NCBI RefSeq assembly: GCF_000987765.1
Contig: NZ_LAHP01000025.1
Coordinates: forward strand, 1-41,928
From: Arsukibacterium sp. MJ3
Lineage (GTDB): Bacteria; Pseudomonadota; Gammaproteobacteria; Enterobacterales; Alteromonadaceae
DNA: 41,928 nucleotides
Direction: 5' to 3'
Of this stretch, positions 14,933 through 23,462 are shown in pieces. The notes below the pieces were generated by a model. That model ran no database searches. It had not been told where the DNA came from and saw only the letters and a list, made by a program, of their open reading frames with translations. Position 1 is the stretch's first letter. Every line of letters starts with the position of its first letter. A program made the position numbers and the translations under genes.

Positions 14933-17434
14933 ATGCGCAGTGCAGCATTACACCCTCTGGTACTGGCGATCAGTACCGCTTTACTTAGCCCTGCATTCGC
15001 AGTGCTGGCTCAAAACAACGATATACAACAAGCCGACGAACAAAAAATTGAAAAAATTGTAGTAACCGGTACCCGGGTTGCCGGTCGCTCGGTCGATGAT
15101 ACCGCAGTTCCTATTGATATTATTGGGGTTGCCGCACTGGAGCGATCTGGCTCTACCGAACTTAATCAGGTGTTATCAGTAGCGCTGCCATCGTTTAACT
15201 TCCCAAGGCCAGGCCTGGCGGATGGTACCGATACCATTCGCCCGGCTACTTTGCGTGGCCTGGGCCCTGATCAATCTTTAGTATTGGTTAATTCGAAACG
15301 TCGGCACGCTGCTTCGCTGGTAAATGTTAACGGCACTATTGGCCGTGGCAGCTCAGCGGTAGATTTAAATACTATTCCTACCGCAGCAATACGCAGTGTA
15401 GAAGTATTACGCGACGGCGCTTCAGCTCAATATGGATCTGATGCCATTGCCGGGGTTATTAACGTGCGACTGCGTGAAGCCAGCGACGGTGGCAGTGTAA
15501 CCGTGTCTTACGGCTACCGCGATTCAGCCTACACTGTGCCTACCACGCCGCCGCCAGTGGACGCAACCTGGAGTGCGCCAAGCGAAATTAAGCGCAGCGT
15601 TAATGACGGTGAAACCATTAATTTTTCTGGCTGGAAAGGCTTTGCTTTACCAAATGATGGTTATTTAACGGTAGCGGCCGAATATAAAGACGCCGAGCGC
15701 ACTGAGCGCGGTGGTTACGATCATCGGCAACAATATCCGCGAGTTAATGGCGCTTATGATCCGCGCGAGCAAACTATTGAACGCTTTAACGCCTGGTATG
15801 GCGAGCCAGAATTGCAGCAATTTACGCTGTTTGCCAATGCCGGCATGATGCTGGACAGTGGTAAATTATATGGCTGGGCCAGTTTTCAAGACCGTTCAGC
15901 CCGTTCAGGCGGTTTTTATCGCCGGGCCCAGGACGACCGTAACGTTATTGAAGTTCACCCCGATGGTTTTTTACCGCTTATTGCTCCTGAAGTAACAGAC
16001 ACCAGCTTTGCAGTGGGCTACGAATGGGATGTTGCCGACTGGAGTATGGATGCCTCAGTAGTTTATGGTATGAACGAAATGGCTTTTACTATCGAAAACA
16101 CCGTAAACCGTTCGATTGGTCCCAGCAGTAAAACTGAGTTTGATGCCGGCGGTTTTGACTACGACCAATGGGTTTTTAACTTTTCTGCTGTTACGTCTTT
16201 TGATATTGCCGCTTTTGCCTCACCAGTAAACCTGGCCAGTGGTGTTGAAGTTCGCCGCGAAGGCTACTCTATTTTTGCTGGCGAACCCGACTCCTATCGT
16301 AATGGCGGTGTATTGCTGGCAAACGGTAATCCCACGCAATCAGGTGCGCAAGTGTTCCCTGGTTTCCGGCCTGGCAACGCAGTAGATGAAAGTCGAAACG
16401 CCGTTGGTGTATACCTTGATTTAGAAGCGAATATCACTGATAAGTTATTAGGCTCTGTGGCATTACGGGCAGAAGATTACTCCGACTTTGGCAATAATTT
16501 TACTGGCAAACTGGCGTTACGTTACGACGTTAGCGACAGGGTTGGTTTGCGCGGCAGTGTGCAGAACGGCTTTAGAGCACCCTCGCTACAACAGCAATAT
16601 TTTACCAGTACCTCAACTAACTTTATTGGTGGTATTCCATTTGATATCACGACTTTCCCGGTAAATGATCCCGCAGCTATTGCGTTGGGCTCCTCGCCGC
16701 TAGATGCAGAAGAGTCAGTAAACTTTTCGCTGGGTGCAGTATTTCGTATTGGCGATTTCTCATTAACCATTGATGGCTATCGCATTGATATTGACGACAG
16801 AATAGTACTGTCAGAGAACCTGACACAAGCTAATGTCCGCGCTTATCTGGAATCGCTGGGGTTAATTGGTATAGGTGGCGGCCGCTTCTTTATTAACGGC
16901 GTTGACACTGAAACTCAGGGTGTTGACATTGTTGCTAATTACCCAGTATTTACTGACGATATGGGCCGCTTTGATTTAACGCTGGTGGCGAATGTGAACA
17001 GCACTGATGTAACCCGTACCCCTGAAACGGCCGAGTTGTCAGCGCTAAACCCTGCACCAGAGTTATTTGGCCGGGTAAACGTATTAACCTTTGAAAAGGG
17101 CAATCCCAAAAATAAGTTAGGTGCTCATGTTAATTGGAGCCTAGACCGTTTAGGCGCCACGTTTAGAGCAACCCGCTATGGTGACGTGCTAACCCCCAAT
17201 GCCAATGCAGCTAATGACTTTACCCTAGCCGCTAAAACGTTAATTGACGTTGAGGCACGCTATCAGCTAACCGACAACATGAAACTGGCATTTGGCGCCG
17301 ACAACTTACTGGATGAATACCCAGATGCCTCACCGATTAATTTAAATGGTACCGGCAATACCCCTTTCTCTAACTACTCACCTTTTGGCCGCTCTGGTCG
17401 ACTGGTGTATGGCAGAGTAACTTATGCTTTTTAA
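14933..17434 (+). CDS. TonB-dependent outer membrane receptor
   Basis: The 833-residue protein has a signal peptide (about 1-26, ending VLA) and a TonB box-like KIEKIVVTGTRV. The plug has ATLRGLGPDQSLVLVNSKRRH and VEVLRDGASAQYGSDAIAGV, signatures of the large receptor class that carries NGKRRH-like plugs. The barrel ends with the aromatic C-terminus VTYAF. The substrate cannot be read from the sequence. ATG 14933 has a strong ribosome site (aaggag) six bases upstream. Upstream hairpins suggest regulation; a shared terminator at 17453 closes the unit. Confidence 0.92.
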   Translation: MRSAALHPLVLAISTALLSPAFAVLAQNNDIQQADEQKIEKIVVTGTRVAGRSVDDTAVPIDIIGVAALERSGSTELNQVLSVALPSFNFPRPGLADGTDTIRPATLRGLGPDQSLVLVNSKRRHAASLVNVNGTIGRGSSAVDLNTIPTAAIRSVEVLRDGASAQYGSDAIAGVINVRLREASDGGSVTVSYGYRDSAYTVPTTPPPVDATWSAPSEIKRSVNDGETINFSGWKGFALPNDGYLTVAAEYKDAERTERGGYDHRQQYPRVNGAYDPREQTIERFNAWYGEPELQQFTLFANAGMMLDSGKLYGWASFQDRSARSGGFYRRAQDDRNVIEVHPDGFLPLIAPEVTDTSFAVGYEWDVADWSMDASVVYGMNEMAFTIENTVNRSIGPSSKTEFDAGGFDYDQWVFNFSAVTSFDIAAFASPVNLASGVEVRREGYSIFAGEPDSYRNGGVLLANGNPTQSGAQVFPGFRPGNAVDESRNAVGVYLDLEANITDKLLGSVALRAEDYSDFGNNFTGKLALRYDVSDRVGLRGSVQNGFRAPSLQQQYFTSTSTNFIGGIPFDITTFPVNDPAAIALGSSPLDAEESVNFSLGAVFRIGDFSLTIDGYRIDIDDRIVLSENLTQANVRAYLESLGLIGIGGGRFFINGVDTETQGVDIVANYPVFTDDMGRFDLTLVANVNSTDVTRTPETAELSALNPAPELFGRVNVLTFEKGNPKNKLGAHVNWSLDRLGATFRATRYGDVLTPNANAANDFTLAAKTLIDVEARYQLTDNMKLAFGADNLLDEYPDASPINLNGTGNTPFSNYSPFGRSGRLVYGRVTYAF

Positions 17435-17452
17435 TCAATAATTTTTAAATCT

Positions 17453-17478
17453 AAAAAGGCGCATTAGCGCCTTTTTTT
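17453..17478. terminator. Bidirectional terminator between the receptor and EAL genes
   Basis: A perfect 10-bp stem (aaaaaggcgc / gcgccttttt) with an atta loop ends in seven T residues. It has A-rich and T-rich arms, so it can serve both the plus-strand receptor and the minus-strand EAL gene, whose last codons overlap it. Confidence 0.9.
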
Positions 17479-18247
17479 ATATTAAACCGTTTACTTGCTC
17501 GGTTGTGGCTAACCGCTCTAACTCTGGCCTGGCAAAGTAATAGCCCTGAAAGAAACGAATGCCAACACCGGCTAGCCAGTCCAACTCCGCTTTAGTTTCA
17601 ACCCCTTCTGCCAACACTTTAGTACCTTGCAGTTCGCATTGCGCTAACGTTTGCTCAACAATAAACTGTTTCGCCGGGTTATCCTGAATATTGCGAATAA
17701 GCTGCATATCCAGCTTTAAAATATGGGGTTTTAGCTCTATTAACCAATCTAGCGTTGCGTAGCCCGAACCGTAATCGTCAATAGCGGTTTGAAAACCCCG
17801 TTTGGCGTAGCTGCGAAAAATACGGTTTAAATGGTCTTTATCCGGAATTTGCTCGCCTTCTGTCACTTCAAACACCAGTTTGTGCAAATCAAAACCATAC
17901 ATATCGGCCGCTTCAATAGTGGCTTTAATACAGGTTTCCGGGTTGTAAACCGCATTAGGTAAGAAGTTAATATGCAAGAAGGTATTACACCCTAACTTTG
18001 CCGCGGTTTCGATGGCTTTAACCCGACAAGCTTGGTCAAAATAATATTTATTAGTATCGTTAATCCGCTCAAACACCCAGCGGGCACCCTGACCTTCGGG
18101 GCCTCGCACCAGTGCTTCATAACCAAAAACACTTTTGCTTTGCCAGTCAATAATGGGTTGAAATGCCATCCGAATTTGAAAACCCAACGACTTACCACTT
18201 AAGCAGTCACTGCAGGTTTGTTGTTTAATTTTTTCGGGAAAATCCAT
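17477..18247 (-). CDS. EAL-domain cyclic-di-GMP phosphodiesterase with N-terminal CxxC
   Basis: The 256-residue protein is almost entirely an EAL domain, which hydrolyses cyclic di-GMP to pGpG. The catalytic elements are present: YEALVRG (44-46 for EAL), the Asn in HINFLPNAVY, FEVTE, IDDYGSGY (157-163), LKLD and AEGVET. It should therefore be active. There is no GGDEF or PAS domain. A short N-terminal segment has CSDC at residues 12-15, a possible metal or redox site seen in similar short EAL proteins. ATG 18247 is preferred to two preceding TTG codons because aagg lies six bases upstream. It is alone on its strand. Confidence 0.9.
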   Translation of the reverse strand: MDFPEKIKQQTCSDCLSGKSLGFQIRMAFQPIIDWQSKSVFGYEALVRGPEGQGARWVFERINDTNKYYFDQACRVKAIETAAKLGCNTFLHINFLPNAVYNPETCIKATIEAADMYGFDLHKLVFEVTEGEQIPDKDHLNRIFRSYAKRGFQTAIDDYGSGYATLDWLIELKPHILKLDMQLIRNIQDNPAKQFIVEQTLAQCELQGTKVLAEGVETKAELDWLAGVGIRFFQGYYFARPELERLATTEQVNGLI

Positions 18248-18529
18248 CAACAACCTTTTTTCTATATAAGCAAACTTGTTTAACTTTAGCGATTAATAGC
18301 GGAGTTTACCAACTATAAATCAGAAAAAATCGTTAATAATAAGGAACGGTTGTGCGATCAAATATACGAGCTTGGCAACCCCGTTGGCTCAGCTTCTTTT
18401 AGCAAAGCCAGTAATTTAACGACGATTTTATAAACCTTCTGCTGCTGCTGTCGTATAACGCTGTTCTTTCGGGCGTGTCGCCATGCAAATACACGCTTGC
18501 AACCTTAACTGCTATAGAGCAGGCCAACA
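18248..18529. other. Gene-free stretch between the EAL gene and ubiD
   Basis: This is the larger part of a gap of about 336 bases and must hold the EAL gene promoter on the minus strand, though no clear hexamer pair was seen. A ribosome site followed by a GTG near 18352 opens only 16 codons. No tRNA, known riboswitch or gene remnant was recognised. Confidence 0.3.
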
Positions 18530-18558
18530 CTGGCAAGCACTTACCAGAGCTGTATAAT
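18530..18558 (+). promoter_or_regulatory. Candidate sigma-70 promoter for ubiD-fdx-fre
   Basis: A perfect tataat (18553-18558) lies 17 bases after ctggca (18530-18535, four of six matches) and 25 bases before the ubiD ATG. Confidence 0.6.
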
Positions 18559-18583
18559 AGCAGATAATAATTTATAAGGCCTG

Positions 18584-20083
18584 ATGTCAAGCATGAAATA
18601 CAAAGACCTACGCGATTTTATAAAACAGCTGGAACAACGAGGCGAATTGGTACGGGTAACCACAGAAGTAGACCCGGTACTGGAAATGACCGAAATTGCC
18701 GACCGCACCTTGCGTGCCGGTGGCCCGGCCATATTATTTGAAAACCCGAAAGGTTACAGCATGCCGGTACTGGCCAACCTGTTTGGCACACCACAGCGCG
18801 TAGCACTGGGCATGGGCCAGGAAAACGTGTCTGCGCTGCGTGAAGTGGGTAAATTACTGGCTTTTTTAAAAGAACCCGAGCCACCGAAGGGCCTGAAAGA
18901 TGTTATTAGCAAACTGCCGCTGTTTAAACAGGTGCTGAATATGTCACCACGGCTGGTGAAAAAAGCGGCTTGTCAGCAAGTAGTGTTAACGGGAGACCAG
19001 GTAGACTTAAGCACGCTACCTGTAATGACCTGCTGGCCCGGCGACGCGGCACCGCTTATAACCTGGGGGTTAACGGTAACGAAAGGGCCGCATAAAGATC
19101 GACAAAATTTGGGTATTTATCGCCAGCAAGTGCTGGCTAAAAATAAGCTTATTATGCGCTGGTTATCACATCGCGGCGGCGCCTTGGACTTTTACGAGTT
19201 TCAAAAAGCTAAACCAGGTGAAAATTATCCGGTAGCCGTAGCATTAGGTGCCGACCCAGCGACTATACTGGGCGCAGTAACGCCGGTACCAGACACGCTG
19301 TCAGAATATGGTTTTGCCGGCTTATTGCGTGGTGACAACACCGAAGTGGTTAAATGTATTAGCAACGACTTACAGGTGCCGGCCAGCGCCGAAATTGTAC
19401 TGGAAGGTTATATTGCGCCTGGCGAAATGGCTGCCGAAGGCCCTTATGGCGACCATACCGGTTATTACAACGAAGTTGATAGCTTTCCGGTATTTACCGT
19501 AACGCATATTACCATGCGTAAAGACCCTATTTACCACAGCACTTACACCGGTAGGCCGCCGGATGAACCGGCCATTTTAGGGGTGGCATTAAATGAAGTG
19601 TTTGTGCCTATATTGCAAAAGCAATTCCCGGAAATTACCGACTTTTACCTGCCACCGGAAGGCTGCTCGTACCGGCTAGCTATTGTTACCATGAAAAAAC
19701 AATACCCAGGCCATGCCAAACGCGTAATGATGGGGGTATGGTCTTATTTACGCCAGTTTATGTATACCAAATTTGTGATTGTTTGTGATGATGATATTAA
19801 CGCCCGCGACTGGCAAGACGTTATTTGGGCCATTACCACACGGATGGACCCGGCCAGAGACACTACACTGGTTGAAAATACGCCTATTGATTACCTGGAT
19901 TTTGCGTCGCCCGTATCAGGCCTTGGCTCTAAAATGGGTATGGATGCGACCAATAAATGGCCTGGCGAAACCAACCGTGAATGGGGCGAGCCTATTGTGA
20001 TGGACGAAGCCACCAAACAACGAGTCGACACTATTTGGGACAGCCTGGGTATTGTGCTGCCCATAAAGGATACCAAACTGTGA
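18584..20083 (+). CDS. ubiD: 4-hydroxy-3-polyprenylbenzoate decarboxylase UbiD
   Basis: This 499-residue enzyme decarboxylates 4-hydroxy-3-polyprenylbenzoate during ubiquinone synthesis, using prenylated FMN made by UbiX. It begins [20 protein letters not shown], which lines up with the start of the E. coli protein (497 residues). Cofactor and active-site regions are present: [21 protein letters not shown] and [14 protein letters not shown] with Glu285. It acts in the cytoplasm as an oligomer. The stop codon overlaps the GTG start of the ferredoxin gene in the form GTGA, so the two genes are translationally coupled. ubiX is not in the window. Confidence 0.97.
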   Translation: MSSMKYKDLRDFIKQLEQRGELVRVTTEVDPVLEMTEIADRTLRAGGPAILFENPKGYSMPVLANLFGTPQRVALGMGQENVSALREVGKLLAFLKEPEPPKGLKDVISKLPLFKQVLNMSPRLVKKAACQQVVLTGDQVDLSTLPVMTCWPGDAAPLITWGLTVTKGPHKDRQNLGIYRQQVLAKNKLIMRWLSHRGGALDFYEFQKAKPGENYPVAVALGADPATILGAVTPVPDTLSEYGFAGLLRGDNTEVVKCISNDLQVPASAEIVLEGYIAPGEMAAEGPYGDHTGYYNEVDSFPVFTVTHITMRKDPIYHSTYTGRPPDEPAILGVALNEVFVPILQKQFPEITDFYLPPEGCSYRLAIVTMKKQYPGHAKRVMMGVWSYLRQFMYTKFVIVCDDDINARDWQDVIWAITTRMDPARDTTLVENTPIDYLDFASPVSGLGSKMGMDATNKWPGETNREWGEPIVMDEATKQRVDTIWDSLGIVLPIKDTKL

Positions 20084-20358
20084 GTTTTAAGGTAACGGTA
20101 GAACCAGCAAAGCTGAGCTTTGCCGTGCACAATGGCGAAACCATTCTTAGCGCCGCGCTTAGAAACGGTATCGACTTCCCTAATCGCTGTCGCCAGGGCG
20201 TTTGCACCAGTTGTGTCTGCAAACTTAAAAGTGGTGAGGTTCGCTATGCAGAGCCACAACCATTAACCGAACTGGATAAACAGCAGCAGTTTACTTACTG
20301 CTGCCTAGCTTACCCGATTACAGATGTTGTATTACATCACCCTTTTATAAGTGGTTAA
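20080..20358 (+). CDS. Plant-type [2Fe-2S] ferredoxin between ubiD and fre
   Basis: The 92-residue protein begins at GTG 20080, overlapping the ubiD stop by four bases, with aaagga nine bases upstream. It is a single ferredoxin domain. The cluster ligands are visible as CRQGVCTSC (Cys37, Cys42, Cys45) and a fourth Cys in CCLAYP (Cys75 aligns with the usual C-x-AYP; Cys74 is adjacent). Cys47 is an extra cysteine. Such proteins carry single electrons. The neighbouring Fre-type flavin reductase 39 bases downstream is a plausible electron donor. The electron acceptor is unknown; it could be a ubiquinone-pathway hydroxylase or another oxygenase, which is inference from context. Confidence 0.88.
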   Translation: MSFKVTVEPAKLSFAVHNGETILSAALRNGIDFPNRCRQGVCTSCVCKLKSGEVRYAEPQPLTELDKQQQFTYCCLAYPITDVVLHHPFISG

Positions 20359-20397
20359 GTGCCACCTAACTTTTAACCACGTATTTTTGAGAGCGAC

Positions 20398-21141
20398 ATG
20401 ACAGATATTTCGACTAACACCGTGAGCACGCTTGCCACTGCCATTACCTGCGACGTTATTGCTATAGAAGCGCTGACACCCAGCATTAGTAAAGTGATAC
20501 TAAGCCCGCAACAACCGGCGGCTTACCATGCCGGTCAATACCTGCAATTGCTGTTAAGCGCCGAAGACAAAAGACCGTTTTCTATTGCTAGTATAGCGCA
20601 GCATAACCAGCTGGAATTGCACATTGGCACCCCGGCAGGCGATAATTGGTCTGGGGCGGCGCTGGCGCATATACAGCAGCAGCATCGTGCGGGCTTACAG
20701 GTAATGGTAGAAGTTGGTTTGGGTGTGGCGCAGCTGCGGCTAAATAGCCAGCGGCCAATCATTTTACTGGCAGGTGGTACCGGGTTTTCTTACGTGTACG
20801 CTATAGCACAAGCACTTAGCGAAGCTAAGACCAGCCAACCGGTATATTTGTACTGGGGAGTACGCCAACAAGATGCGCTGTATTATCAACCACAATTACA
20901 ACACTGGGCCGGGCAAGCTGATAACTTTCATTATATTCCTGTGGTACAGCAGCCAACGGCAGGCTGGCAAGGCCGGACCGGGCTGGTTCATGAAGCCGTA
21001 TTAGCAGACATTGCCGCACTTGAAGACTACGATATTTATATTGCGGGCCCTTTTGCCATGGCCGGTGTTGCCCGTGAAGCCTTTGCTCAGCAAGGTGCGG
21101 TGCGCGAACATATGTTTGCTGATGCCTTTGCTTATATTTAA
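20398..21141 (+). CDS. fre: NAD(P)H-flavin reductase (Fre/LuxG family)
   Basis: The 247-residue protein has the ferredoxin-NADP reductase fold without its own iron-sulfur domain. The flavin-binding motif is RPFSIAS and the nucleotide-binding motifs are LLAGGTGFSYVYAI and IYIAGPFAMAG. Fre (233 residues in E. coli) reduces free FMN, FAD or riboflavin with NAD(P)H, and in E. coli also lies beside ubiD. The N-terminus here is about 14 residues longer. The adjacent ferredoxin suggests this protein may pass electrons to it instead of, or as well as, free flavin. A strong terminator follows. Confidence 0.9.
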   Translation: MTDISTNTVSTLATAITCDVIAIEALTPSISKVILSPQQPAAYHAGQYLQLLLSAEDKRPFSIASIAQHNQLELHIGTPAGDNWSGAALAHIQQQHRAGLQVMVEVGLGVAQLRLNSQRPIILLAGGTGFSYVYAIAQALSEAKTSQPVYLYWGVRQQDALYYQPQLQHWAGQADNFHYIPVVQQPTAGWQGRTGLVHEAVLADIAALEDYDIYIAGPFAMAGVAREAFAQQGAVREHMFADAFAYI

Positions 21142-21149
21142 TGTACTCT

Positions 21150-21188
21150 GTTATTAAAAAAGCGCCCTTTGGGCGCTTTTTTAATAAC
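21150..21188. terminator. Bidirectional terminator between fre and the Sel1/TonB-C gene
   Basis: An 18-bp perfect inverted repeat (gttattaaaaaagcgccc and its complement) with a three-base ttt loop contains both an A-run and a T-run. It can end transcription from both convergent genes. Confidence 0.93.
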
Positions 21189-21197
21189 AGCTTAGTT

Positions 21198-22517
21198 CTA
21201 CATAAATTGTTTTTTCATCTGGGCAGCGGGCTTATAGTTTTTTGCGATAGCCTGCTCAAGTAATTGCATACCTTGCTCGCGCTGGCCCTCCAGGATCAAT
21301 CGGGTGCCGGTCCAGGCCATAACTTCGGCATTATTTAGGCTAAGTAAGTAATTTTCCCACTGCCTATCGTATGCGGCCATTATACGCTGGGCATCGAGGT
21401 TGCCGTTTTTAGCGGCTTGCTCCCACCAAAACATACCCGACATTGCCCGCGAAACCTCAATCGACGGAGTAATACTCACCCCTCTTGAGCTAATATCACT
21501 GCGCCGGTGCAGTCGGTAAACATCGGCCTCAACGTTACCTTTAAGTTTTAAACCCACTAAGCTGGTTACTTCGCTGCGCGGTTCAAAGTCTGTTTTAATT
21601 TGCTCGGTTATTGTGCCATCGGCCGCGACGCGTACCACAGCATATCCCCAAAACCCTTCGAAGCCGACTCGTAAAGCGGCGCGTTTTTCATAGATAGAAA
21701 AATCAGCGGCAGCGGCTGTTAGCGGTAACGCTGGGTTATACCAAAAACCATTACCACTTTGAATGTCAATCAGCGACAACAACATACCTAAGGCTAACTG
21801 GTGCTGTGGCGAACCGGCTAAAGAGTAAGCCCATAAATTGTGTTCAGTAACCGTAGCCTCTACTGCCGACACCTTTACACCACCGTCTAATGCATAACTT
21901 AGTTGCACGTTCATTAAATGCTTTTGGCCACTAGGCTCATAGCGCCAGCGTTTAACCGCTTTCACCGACGCTTTTTCAAACACGTTTTGCGGGTAAGCAT
22001 CCATGGTATCTACTGCGGCAACCTTGCCTTGCTCATCAACCAAAAAGCGCAGTTTTACATAACCATACTGACCATTCCTAGCCGCACTGATCGGATATTC
22101 AGGGCTTACCCGTTTTATTGGTTGCGGCAGGCTAACATCTCTTGGCTTGTCTAAATCTGTCGCCGCAATCACCACGCTACGTTTTAACTGCTCAAAGCGC
22201 TGGTTAGCCTGCTCCAGTTGCTGCTCAGTTGCATTTTTGGTTAAATCTGCCAGAACGTCTTTTGCCTGCGGATGTTGAAGCTCTATTGCTAACATAAAAT
22301 AAGCTATTGCTTCGCTGAGGTCTTTAGCCTGACCTTCACCTTGATAAGCCATAGCACCGAGGTTAAACACCGCTAATTCATTGCCTAAAGGGACAAGTTC
22401 AGCAAACTGTTGTTGTGCTTGCGTATAATTTTGATTTTCATATGCTTTTAATGCTTCCAGCATATCGGCCTGAGCGACGCTGCAGCCAAACAACGCCGCT
22501 AAAATCCACTTTTTCAT
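21198..22517 (-). CDS. Periplasmic Sel1-like/TonB C-terminal domain protein
   Basis: The 439-residue protein has a signal peptide (1-17, ending AQA), then helical Sel1/TPR-like repeats at about 20-95 (AVFNLGAMAYQGEGQAKDLS). A TonB C-terminal domain follows at about 134-210 (PIKRVSPEYPISAARNGQYG, then VKLRFLVDEQGKV and WRYEP). The C-terminal half (220-439) has no motif I recognise apart from another helical-repeat end. Unlike true TonB it has no uncleaved anchor and no proline-rich spacer, so it cannot take energy from ExbBD in the usual way. A scaffold or envelope assembly role is more likely. It is alone on its strand. Confidence 0.75.
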   Translation of the reverse strand: MKKWILAALFGCSVAQADMLEALKAYENQNYTQAQQQFAELVPLGNELAVFNLGAMAYQGEGQAKDLSEAIAYFMLAIELQHPQAKDVLADLTKNATEQQLEQANQRFEQLKRSVVIAATDLDKPRDVSLPQPIKRVSPEYPISAARNGQYGYVKLRFLVDEQGKVAAVDTMDAYPQNVFEKASVKAVKRWRYEPSGQKHLMNVQLSYALDGGVKVSAVEATVTEHNLWAYSLAGSPQHQLALGMLLSLIDIQSGNGFWYNPALPLTAAAADFSIYEKRAALRVGFEGFWGYAVVRVAADGTITEQIKTDFEPRSEVTSLVGLKLKGNVEADVYRLHRRSDISSRGVSITPSIEVSRAMSGMFWWEQAAKNGNLDAQRIMAAYDRQWENYLLSLNNAEVMAWTGTRLILEGQREQGMQLLEQAIAKNYKPAAQMKKQFM

Positions 22518-22676
22518 TACTTGTTCCTTTTAAATTAACTGTGAACACCTTACCCAAAAAAAATATTATTGCAACCCTTGCTACTTAAATGTTAACAAAA
22601 CAGTTTTCGCTAATCTGGTATGGCCAGTTATTCTATGCCACAATTAACACACCTGAAATACTTACAGAGTTTAAGC

Positions 22677-23087
22677 ATGACCCATAAAACCGTCATTAAA
22701 GTTCGTGGTTACCATTTAGATATCTATCAGCATGTTAACAACGCCCGATATCTGGAGTTTTTGGAAGAAGCCCGCTGGGGTTACCTGGAAGACAGTGGTG
22801 ACATTGAATGGTTTGCCAAACATAACCTAGCCTGGATTATTGTTAATATCAATATTAACTATCGGGTCGCGGCTGCTATGGGTGATACGCTAGAAGTGGC
22901 TACCCGCTTTAGTAAAATTGGCGGCAAAAGTGCTGTTGTCACCCAAGAAGTTCGCATTGCCGGTAAAGATGCCATAGCAGCAGATGCTGAAGTGACCATT
23001 GTTTGCCTAGATCAGAAAACCGGGAAAGCCGTTGCCATTGATGGTGAGTTAAAGCAACGCCTCGAGCAGCATATTGCTGAAGCCTGA
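22677..23087 (+). CDS. fadM: Long-chain acyl-CoA thioesterase FadM (4HBT fold)
   Basis: The 136-residue hotdog-fold protein closely matches E. coli FadM (132 residues): IKVRGYHLDIYQHVNNARYL, then EFLEEARW, AWIIVNININYR, and a VCLDQKTGKAVAIDGELK end. The active-site Asp and His lie in the DIYQHVNN stretch. FadM hydrolyses long-chain acyl-CoA, and in E. coli helps degrade unsaturated fatty acids. ATG 22677 is chosen because it matches the family start; an in-frame start at 22620 would add 19 unlikely residues. It abuts the stop of the convergent gene at 23088. Confidence 0.92.
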   Translation: MTHKTVIKVRGYHLDIYQHVNNARYLEFLEEARWGYLEDSGDIEWFAKHNLAWIIVNININYRVAAAMGDTLEVATRFSKIGGKSAVVTQEVRIAGKDAIAADAEVTIVCLDQKTGKAVAIDGELKQRLEQHIAEA

Positions 23088-23420
23088 TTAACGTTTACTG
23101 TGTTTTTGTAGCGCCTGCTTTTCAATCGTCTTGTTATGCTCAGCTTTATCAGCCTGGCCGGCTGATTCGACTGCCGGGGTCGGCTTAGCTTGCTGATACA
23201 GAAAAGAGGTAATTGGTGCGGATGGCGGTGGTTGCGCTGGCCGGCTAAAGGTTGTGTTCAGTAGTAATGCGAGTATTAGGCTGTGAAATAGCAACGCCAG
23301 TAGCACAGCAACTCCGTACTCGCGCGCATAAAACGATGTAAAGGATGAGTAAGATTTAACAAAAACGGCTGCACCGGGATCTGACGTTGTTAAGGCTATT
23401 TCAGACCAACAGGGCAGCAA
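23088..23420 (-). CDS. Small single-span membrane protein of unknown function
   Basis: The 110-residue frame has an N-terminal segment of about 35 residues, one membrane span (GVAVLLALLFHSLILALLL, about 36-54) and a hydrophilic tail rich in Pro, Ala, Gln and Lys. The tail suggests the truncated N-terminus of a TonB- or TolA-like protein, but no C-terminal domain follows. The only start codon available is TTG at 23420, directly after an in-frame stop and with a weak ribosome site (gga). There is no recognised homologue. It may be a real small envelope protein or a remnant. Confidence 0.5.
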   Translation of the reverse strand: MLPCWSEIALTTSDPGAAVFVKSYSSFTSFYAREYGVAVLLALLFHSLILALLLNTTFSRPAQPPPSAPITSFLYQQAKPTPAVESAGQADKAEHNKTIEKQALQKHSKR

Positions 23421-23462
23421 TTAATTCCGTTATAATATCCACTTAACCGTTACTGCTTATTG

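Noticed and set aside
18340..18402. Possible 16-codon leader peptide after aagga with GTG near 18352
   Set aside because: Too short, with no attenuator-like hairpins or biosynthetic codon bias between it and ubiD.
19981..20079. Extended ATG start for the ferredoxin inside ubiD
   Set aside because: The extension is a ubiD shadow without ferredoxin homology; GTG 20080 has a ribosome site and a standard four-base overlap.
21150..21188. Long perfect inverted repeat as a mobile-element end or REP sequence
   Set aside because: Position between convergent genes with A and T runs explains it as a bidirectional terminator.
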